Source of the DNA: Pedinophyceae sp. YPF-701
Taxonomy: Eukaryota > Chlorophyta > Pedinophyceae
Assembly (NCBI GenBank): GCA_916048055.1
Contig: CAJZHL010000031.1
Span: forward strand, 744,001 to 808,000
Reading direction: 5' to 3'
DNA: 64,000 nucleotides
The notes under the pieces were generated by a model that did no database searches, was not told the DNA's origin, and worked only from the letters and a program-made list of their open reading frames with translations. Shown piece after piece: positions 57,257 to 64,000 of this stretch (the stretch's first letter is position 1; each line of letters opens with the position of its first letter). A program made the position numbers and the translations under genes.

Positions 57257-58878
57257 ATGGAGCCGAAGGTGGTGGCGGGGACTCGGTCCTCCTTCGGGAC
57301 CCAGCTCGTATCTAGCAAGGAAACCGCACCGCAGACTTCTTTCGGTAAATCGCGGCGCGAGGCCCCCCTATACAACGAGGTGCGCGTTTCCCGGGTCTCG
57401 TCGCGCGCTCCTATCATGTATCACCGATCCGCGAGGACCAACGCGCGTTTCTGCGGCCCGCGGCGCCGCACGAGCGACATCACATGCCCCGGTTGTTCAC
57501 CGGCCCATGCTCGGGCCGGAGGGGCTTGGTGCCGCGCCGAGGCGTGCTGACCGCTCGCGTGGCTGGAGTTTGGTTGTGTGTGTAGGTCATGGACGACACC
57601 ATGAAGGGGCGCACGGGCCCGGGCGCCTGCTACGCGTCGAAGTCGTCGTTCGGGTCACAAACTCTGGCAGGGAAAAGGACCTCCGCGTCGCACACGTTCG
57701 GAACGAAGTCGAACAAGCCGCTGAACAAGGAGGACGTGCCGGGTCCTGGCAGCTACGGCATCGAGAACGGCTTCGGGAGGTGAGTCCGGCGCGGGAGCGA
57801 CTGCGTTGCTGTGCTGAGGGATCTCGCGGAGCCCCTGCGCTCCCGACATGGCGCGAAGTGGCGATTTCCGCCAACCCGCGTCGCAGACAAACGCTCAGCT
57901 TGCGGCAGAGCGCGCGAACGGCGGCGTTGGATCGCGGAAACCGCTGGAGCGAGCTCAAAAAGGACTTTCGCCAGTCCGAATTCACCCCAGGCGAGTGCCC
58001 CACGCCGCGGCTGCCCCACGACACGAACGCCCAGCCAGCACCCTACCCTGCGAGGCACGGCGCCCGCTCCGGGCGCCCCTCCGGCCCCGTCAGCTCCCCA
58101 GCAACAACAAGTTGTGTTGCGCTGGTCCGCGCAGGCGCCCTGAACCCCAAGGTGCGCGGGCAGGTCGGCGACGCGCCCGGGGTGGTGATGCACGGCAAGG
58201 GCGGGCGCTACGACATGAGTAAGGGCGGCGTTCCGGGCATGAAGCCGACCGCGCTGCAGACCCCAGGGCCGGGCACGTACGGGCTGGACAGTACCTTCGG
58301 GCGGCAGACCGTGGCGCGGCACGCGACGAGCGCGACGGCGCGCTTCGGGCGGGCCACGCGGGAGCAGTGCGACAAGCAGTACATCTCGTGAGTCCCCTCA
58401 TTACACCCCCCCCCCAAGGATGGAAGCCGCGCACGTTTATGTTCTGGGCTGTTGGAATGCCCGCTTCTCAGCGGACGGCCGGCCGCAGACTGGCTCGCCT
58501 GGCCGTTGCTGCGTGATTGAGGGCACTCCTCGTGGTCGGTGGGGGGTGTTTTGACAGCTCGGGGTGTGGAGGGCTGCGGGATGGGGACTGACGCCGCCTG
58601 TCTGTCTGCGCTGGCTCGGGCACTGCAGGTTCGGGCACGAGAAGGACATGTTCGGCAAGCACTCGCCCGGTCCGACGACGTCGCGACCGGGCTCGGCGTT
58701 CGGCAGCCAGGCACCCTCGGGCCGGCGGACGACGGCGGCGTTCAGCTTTGGGTCGGGCGACAGGTTCAGCGACTTCAAGCCGAGCCAGCGCACCCTCAAG
58801 AAGACGGGCGGGGACCCGAAGAAGGTCCCTGTCAACAGCATAGAGCGGACTCCCGGCCCGGGCGAATACCTCGTGTAA
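57257..58878 (+). CDS. Sperm-tail PG-rich repeat (SHIPPO/ODF3-type) protein
   Basis: A 307-residue repeat protein of the type found on or in ciliary microtubules. Exons: 57257-57379, 57586-57779, 57887-57990, 58135-58387, 58629-58878; phases agree. PG repeats visible are TGPGACYASKSSFGSQ, VPGPGSYGIENGFGR, TPGPGTYGLDSTFGRQ, SPGPTTSRPGSAFGSQ and TPGPGEYLV at the end, each with the following SFG/FGR motif. Intron 3 (57991-58134) would start GC (CAG|GCGAGT). The frame is also open through it, so retention would add 48 Pro-rich residues. I prefer splicing, because the inserted text lacks repeat character and ends in a good acceptor. The protein implies axoneme-related structures, or cortical microtubule use, in this organism. 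Confidence 0.87.
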
Positions 58879-59094
58879 GTGCCAACGGACAGATCCCCGG
58901 CGACACCATCCTCACGCACGTTCTCGTATTTACACGATCTGCAACATCCCAGTACGCGCTTCGCACCAGGGCATCAAACCCGCGTGGCCAGGCCCGCGGC
59001 ACGAGCAGAACGACGCACGTATTATACATACATGCCGCAACTGGTGCCATTGCGGCGCATCCGCACAGGGCGCGCCGCGGTGCGTGGGAGCCCG

Positions 59095-61025
59095 TCAGCG
59101 GCGCGGGCCTGCGACGCGGACCACGTACCCGCCCTGCTCAGTCTCGAGCTCCGCGAGACGGTCGGTGAGCTTGCGACTGAACTTCCGCAAGACGCCGCGC
59201 GGCCTCGCGCTGGCCAGAGCGGTGCGCGACGACACCCGCCGCACGGCCCGCCGCGCGGGCTGCGCTGCGGCAGGGATGCCGCACGCGCCGGCCGTCGAGG
59301 TGTCGATCGCGGGCGACGGCTCGTGTCCACACGCCTCCTCAATCGCACGCACTGCCGCCTTCACGCCCGGCTCTCGCGCGACCTGCTCGAAGCACGGAAC
59401 ACCCCTCGACCACGTCTGATGTCGATGTATGCTTCGAGGATCACGTGATCGCGTCATGGGACGTGAATGCGCACCTTGAATGCGACGTCCGCGGCGGCGT
59501 TGCGCATCCCCGAGCTGAAGAGCGCCTGGATGAGGGCTGCCTTGATGCGCTTGGTGGACGCGCGGCGCGGGTGCGCCAGCGCCAGCCCGCACCCCATCTC
59601 CTGCACCCTCCCGGCGAAGAACTGCTGATCCGCCCAGAACGGCGTGATGATCTGCACACACACAACCACGCCGTTGCAGCCTCATGGTTCGTGGCGCGGC
59701 CTCGAGGGTGAGTCAGACAAGCAAGCAAAGATCAGTCCCCCCACCCCCCAAACTGCGCCCTCTCCGTCCTCCGTGGCAGGCACAGCTTCAGCGGGACGGC
59801 GGCGTCGTCTCACCTGCGGGACCCCGGCCTTCATGCACGCCGCGGTCGTCCCCGCACCGCCGTGGTGCACAACAGCTGCGCACCGCGGGAACATCTGCTC
59901 GTGAGGGCACTCCTTCACCTCGATGACGTTGGACGTCGCGTACGCCACGAGCTCTCTGTAGTCCTTCGTCTTCTTCGGGTGCAGCCGGTGCAGGCCGATC
60001 CCACCCCAGCCGCCCAGGAGCACCAGCCGCACGCCGGCGTCGCGGCCGGCCCGCAGCACGCGCTCCGTGAGCCGCCGCGACAGCTTCTCGGACACCGTCA
60101 TGCTGCCGAACCCGACGCACACCGGGCGGAGAGCCTTCGGGCCCTGGGGTTCCAGGAAGCAGTCTAGCTCCTTCGCCATGATGTATCCTGCGCTTTGGAA
60201 TCGGGACATGCAGTCAAGTCGGCGAGCAGAATTCGAACCCCGCGCGACAGGTTTGAATAGAACGAGCGCACCTTGCTGCTCAATGTACCAGAAGCCCGTG
60301 CAGACCGCCTCGCGCGGGTTCCAGTCCGCCGGCTGCCGCAGCACCTCCCCGGACCACCCGTACACGGATCGCACGCGCCACACGTGGCGCTTCCAGTCCC
60401 CCCACCTGACCGCACCCCACGGCAGACGCAGCCGCCGCGCGAGCCCCGCGACCTTCCCCCGCAGCAGCATCCACGTCTGCTGCTCCACGACGACGTGGTA
60501 GAGCATGGAGAGCCCGCCGTTCGCTGCCCGGTCGAGAGGATCGAGAAAACTAAGATCGTGTTCCCACGCATAGTGGCGCACGTAACGCGTGGGTCGCGTC
60601 TGGGGCTGCAGCGCCGCCTCGAGTATCGCGCTGGCATCGAGGCCGTACGCATGCGCGACGGGAATCGCGCAGAACTTCGTCAGGGGGTGTGTTACCAGCA
60701 GGTCGGGCTGGAAGGCCTGAAACGCCTCTTCTAGCACAGCCGCGTCGGCGTCGAAGTGCCGTTTGATGACGCGGACGAGGCCGACGCCGTACGCGAGCAT
60801 CGACCCCGTCTCCATCGCGCGGCGCACGAAAGGGTCGCTGAAGCGCGTCTGCGCCGGGACGGGAAAGCGGTGGCGCGCCGCGAAGTTGTATGCGGCGAGG
60901 AGGGACGCGTGGCCCTCGTCGGTGACGAACTCGACGACGTGGCCGGCGACATGGAGGGACCGAGCCAGAGCGAGGAGGGGCTGGACGTCACCACGCGTGC
61001 CGTTGGCGGCTACTAGGACGCGCAT
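59095..61025 (-). CDS. UGT80-type glycosyltransferase (sterol glucosyltransferase-like)
   Basis: GT1-fold enzyme that most likely moves a sugar from a UDP-sugar to a sterol or other lipid; 530 residues. Exons: 61025-60272, 60187-59814, 59651-59475, 59382-59095; phases agree. The protein begins MRVLVAANGTRGDVQPLLAL, the N-terminal glyco_transf_28 motif (GTRGDVQP). The C-terminal donor-binding part has CVGFGSM, VRLVLLGGWGG, CPHEQMFPRCAAVVHHGGAG, TTAACMKAGVPQ joined to IITPFWADQQFFAGRV, then GCGLALAHP. The C-terminal extension is basic and runs KFSRKLTDRLAELETEQGG. An acceptor of the sterol class is the best guess; bacterial-type rhamnosyltransferases share the fold. The ATG at 61025 starts directly at the first beta strand, so there is no leader. 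Confidence 0.9.
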
Positions 61026-61624
61026 TGAGGCTCTCCGGGACGCCTGGGGGCGGACGGAGGTCTGGCAGGAAGCGAGCACGAGGGGGCGGCGCAGGCGCTG
61101 CGTCCCGGCGGGTCGGCAAGTGGGGTTGAGTCAAGAAAAGGGAATTCTTGTTTGAATGTGGCTTCTCGTTTCGATTCGAGGGCGGTTGCGGCGTTCGAAG
61201 ACCGAGGCGGGCGTTTCGAGCCGGTAAGTGTCGCATCGCGGCGGCGCAGCGGAGCTCATCAGTCGCTGTGGGGCGAGCGCGGGGTCAGCGCTGAGCTGGA
61301 GGGGTGTGTGCTGGCGGCCACCTGGCCACTCCCTCGGGTGTCCGACCGCGGCTCTCAGAGCCTCGCGAGACCTCCAGTCGTGGACGGGATCGTGCTGAAG
61401 CCGTCGGTCATGGCGCGAGCGCGTTCACGGCCCGGGGGGGTGTTGCGGAGTCCGTGACATAGGGGGCAACAGAGTCTTCCTGACATATGTTGGGAGAACG
61501 AGATCGGAGACGCGACCTCTGGCATAAATCAGCACGTCACCGCCGCAAATAAGAGTCTTCGTGCCGCAGATGTCGTAAGTCTGACGATCTGCCGAGCGGC
61601 ACGAGATACGGCACCGCGGGAGCA
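61026..61624. promoter_or_regulatory. Divergent promoter region, glycosyltransferase / trypsin-like protease
   Basis: 599 bp between divergent start codons. The right third (about 61470-61580) is less GC-rich than its surroundings. I recognise no element. Confidence 0.5.
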
Positions 61625-63884
61625 ATGGGGAGCCTCGCCAAAGAGAGGCTCTTCGCCGCTCTCCTGCTCGCGTGCGTGTGCTTTTCGGTCGCCCTGCGCG
61701 CTCCAGAGAAGGACCGCGACCTGTTCATGGTCCGGACGGTGGATCGCTTGTCGCGGAGCACGCTAGGACACGTCGGCGAAATTCTGAGAGGTGGTCCGAA
61801 CGCGCACGCCGCACGCACCCGCGAGCTCGGCTCGCTGCGCGCGCTGGTGCGCCGAGACCTCGCGGGCTTTGCGGAGGAGCAGCGGAACGGCACCGCCGGA
61901 TGGCGGATCTGGAATGGAGGCGATGCGCCACGCGGCAGGTGCGTACACTGCGCAAGGGGGCGCGCCCCGCGGCGTTCGCAGCTTTCTGCGACTCCGTTGA
62001 GATGCTAGAGGCAGGATCATTGTGTTGCGGTGACGGATGAAAGCGCAGGTACCCGTACGCGGTCAGTCTCCGCGACCAAAGTGGGAATCACTTGTGCGGT
62101 GGGACGCTCGTCACGTCCGAGCTCGTCGTGACCGCGGCGCACTGCGTCCACGAAGAGACAGGTACGTTTGCAAAAAGTGTGCCGTTCGAGCGGCCGAAAT
62201 CGCGCGAGGAGAGAGGCAGAGCCGAGTTTTGGTTTTCGGAGGCTTGAATGCGCGCAGGGCTGATTGACGGCGTCGAGGAGATCGTGGCCTGGTGCGGGTG
62301 GTACGACGTGAACGACGATCCATCGCAGTTCCAGAAGATCCCGTCGTCCCGCGTCGCCATCCACCCGGCGTTCGACAGCAGCACTGCCGAGTTCGACATC
62401 GCTGCCGTCCACCTACAGGCGCGCCCGTCACCCTGCGTACCACAATTCAAGAACAGGCGCCTCGAATACTCACCCGCCGTGCCGCATCCGCCTGTGGCGC
62501 AGACCCCGTGCAACCAGCGCCCCGTCGCGGCCGCCACCGACCCCGGGATGCCAAACGACGGCCACGTCGTCACCGTGCTCGGCTGGGGCCGCACCGAGAC
62601 CGGCCGCCGCGCCGACCGCCTGAACCACGTCGACATCATGGTCACGGGCGACGCCGCGTGCAACTCCCCCCAAGCGTGGGACGGCGCGATCACGCCCGCG
62701 ATGTTCTGCGCGGGTGGCGGCATCTTCGACTCGTGCGACGGCGACAGCGGCGGCCCGGCCGTCATCGCGGGCACCGCGGCCGCGAACGACGTGCTCGCTG
62801 GGGTGGTGTCCTGGGGCAAGGCGGTCCGGTGCGGCGAGCCGGGCAAGCCCGGCGTGTACACGAAGCTCAGCGACCCGGCCATTCGCAGCTTCCTCGAGCA
62901 GGAGGCAAACGCCGCGGCGCCGGCGCCGCAGGACACCATCGGCCTTGTGGCATCAGCGCTCGCCGCAATGGAAGCGGCGTCCGACCGCGACGCGGATCCG
63001 ATCCCTCCTGCATCGGGGGGTGTGCCAGGGGGAGTCGAGTCGGCGTCGGCTGGGCCGCCCGACGAGGCGCCGGGGGGCTACGCGGCGCTCGTGGCGGAAG
63101 TCAACGCAGCGCTTGCGCGGTCGCCCGGCCTCAGCGCGCCCGACGTCCCGGGCTTCGCGTCCTTCCGCGGCAAGGACATCACCACGAGTGCGCGCGGGTT
63201 CGACCAGCCATGCGCCGAGTCCATCTGGCCGAACGGCTGCCAGGTCGAGCGCCCTCCGCGCCTGCCGCATGAAAACCTTCTGATCCGTTGTGCCGAGTAT
63301 GCATCTGCGTCGCGCCGAGCGCTGAGCGCTGGTGCGGCGGGGGGCTCGGATCGTGAGCTCCCCCCGGGGTGTGCGGTCGCGGTGCAGGTCCTGGGCGACG
63401 CACAGCGCCTGGCGGAGCTGTGTCGGCAGTACAGCTGGTGCTCGGCGTTCTCGTGGCTGCCCGAGGGGTTCGGGGCGCGCACCGAGTCCGTGGGGTTCTT
63501 AAGGGGGGGGTTCGGGTGGACGACCGACGCCATGGTGCGCAACACGTACGCAGGTAGGTCCACTCACGACTGGGCGTGCTGCAACGCAATCGAGAGTGAC
63601 ATGCAAATGCATGTTGAACAACCGGCAAGTCAGCTGTTCAGGCCTTGTGGTGCTGTCTTGCGCCCACGACGGTCTCCTGGAGCTCGTCGAAGTGCATCGC
63701 GGCCCGACCGACGCACGCGTGCGCCCCCCGTGCAGCGACGTACGTGCGTCAGGACCCAACGAGTCAGGCGCAGGACACCCCCCCCGCGGCGTGGCCTGAG
63801 TCGTGGTTCCGGTCCGGCGCGCCGCGCGCAGGACCCGCGGCGAGCGACGCTCCGCGCGGACCGGGCGGGGAACGGGGCGCGTAG
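61625..63884 (+). CDS. Secreted trypsin-like serine protease with Cys-rich C-terminal extension
   Basis: S1A (chymotrypsin-fold) protease, 623 residues. Exons: 61625-61938, 62049-62161, 62258-63553, 63736-63884; phases agree. A signal peptide (ERLFAALLLACVCFSVALR) and a propeptide-like region of about 80 residues precede WRIWNGGDAPRGRYPYAVSL, a variant of the IVGG activation site. The catalytic triad is His in VVTAAHCVHEETG, Asp in EFDIAAVHL and Ser in CDGDSGGPAV, with GVVSWGKAVRCGEPGKPGVY following. The protease domain ends at about residue 390. A linker and a Cys-rich domain of about 130 residues follow (CAESIWPNGC, LIRCAEYA, PPGCAVAV, LCRQYSWCSAFSW, then GFLRGGFGW), which recalls PAN/apple folds. 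The long third exon frame is open throughout. The last exon is the least certain. Confidence 0.9.
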
Positions 63885-63937
63885 GACAACCCCCAGACCC
63901 TGGCATGCATGTGACGTAGTGAGACTCGGCGCGCCGG

Positions 63938-63959
63938 GCAGCGCAGCGCAGCGCAGCGC
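63938..63959. repeat. GCAGC pentanucleotide repeat
   Basis: Four tandem GCAGC units plus a partial copy near the window end. Confidence 0.8.
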
Positions 63960-64000
63960 TCTCGCTTTACAGGCCGCCGGGCGCCTGCACGCTGCAGGGG

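Noticed and set aside
58000-58130. Reading through intron 3 of the PG-rich protein gene
   Set aside because: Open frame but Pro/Arg-rich text without PG repeats, followed by a good acceptor; splicing with a GC donor keeps phase.

Overview
This is a window of a nuclear eukaryotic genome, not bacterial DNA. It is very GC-rich and gene-dense, and almost every gene is cut by short introns (mostly 90-250 bp) that leave coherent, phase-matched exons. I resolve 21 protein genes and one tRNA gene. The host is probably a unicellular photosynthetic alga. It encodes CCB1, a factor for cytochrome b6f assembly, and another membrane protein with a chloroplast-type leader. It also has TIM23 (mitochondria), farnesyltransferase beta, nucleolar ribosome-assembly factors, an ELO fatty-acid elongase, a UGT80-type glycosyltransferase and a sperm-tail PG-rich repeat protein, which suggests a flagellum at some life stage. 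I favour the green lineage, but the sequence alone does not settle the group.

Layout. 1-6.5 kb (+): farnesyltransferase beta (5' end outside the window), a TKL-like protein kinase, and a small possibly lipocalin-like protein. 6.5-27.4 kb (-): NOC2, two tandem membrane-anchored cyclic-nucleotide phosphodiesterases (PDE-A, PDE-B), a FAF1/C1orf131-like nucleolar protein, and an 11-exon coiled-coil protein with two BAR-like halves and an acylation-type N-terminus. 27.4-31.8 kb: a 3.8-kb stretch with no gene I can support, then tRNA-Val(UAC). 31.8-36.9 kb (-): a 1,509-residue subtilase with one transmembrane segment and a repetitive cytoplasmic tail. 37.5-45.8 kb (+): a large protein with a C-terminal telobox-type Myb domain, TIM23, and a chloroplast-type membrane protein. 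46.2-63.9 kb, alternating strands: CCB1 (-), tropinone-reductase-like SDR (+), ankyrin-TPR protein (-), acyl-protein thioesterase (+), cytochrome P450 (-), ELO elongase (+), PG-rich repeat protein (+), UGT80-like glycosyltransferase (-), trypsin-like protease with a C-terminal extension (+).

The genes form no operon or pathway; this is an ordinary housekeeping mixture with several unusual architectures. Protein acylation and membrane anchoring recur (farnesyltransferase, acyl-protein thioesterase, MGC-type N-terminus), as do ribosome-assembly factors (NOC2 and the FAF1-like protein share a short N-terminal motif). The most striking sequence-level signal is in splicing. Of about 78 introns I could phase, six start with GC instead of GT, four of them with the identical donor CAG|GCACGC. 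The strongest candidates for undescribed biology are the double-BAR-like protein, the telobox protein with a long helical N-terminus, and the multi-pass phosphodiesterase pair.

All exon boundaries were inferred by hand from reading frame, intron phase, splice-site motifs and family alignment remembered from known homologues. No search was run. Residue numbers are approximate.
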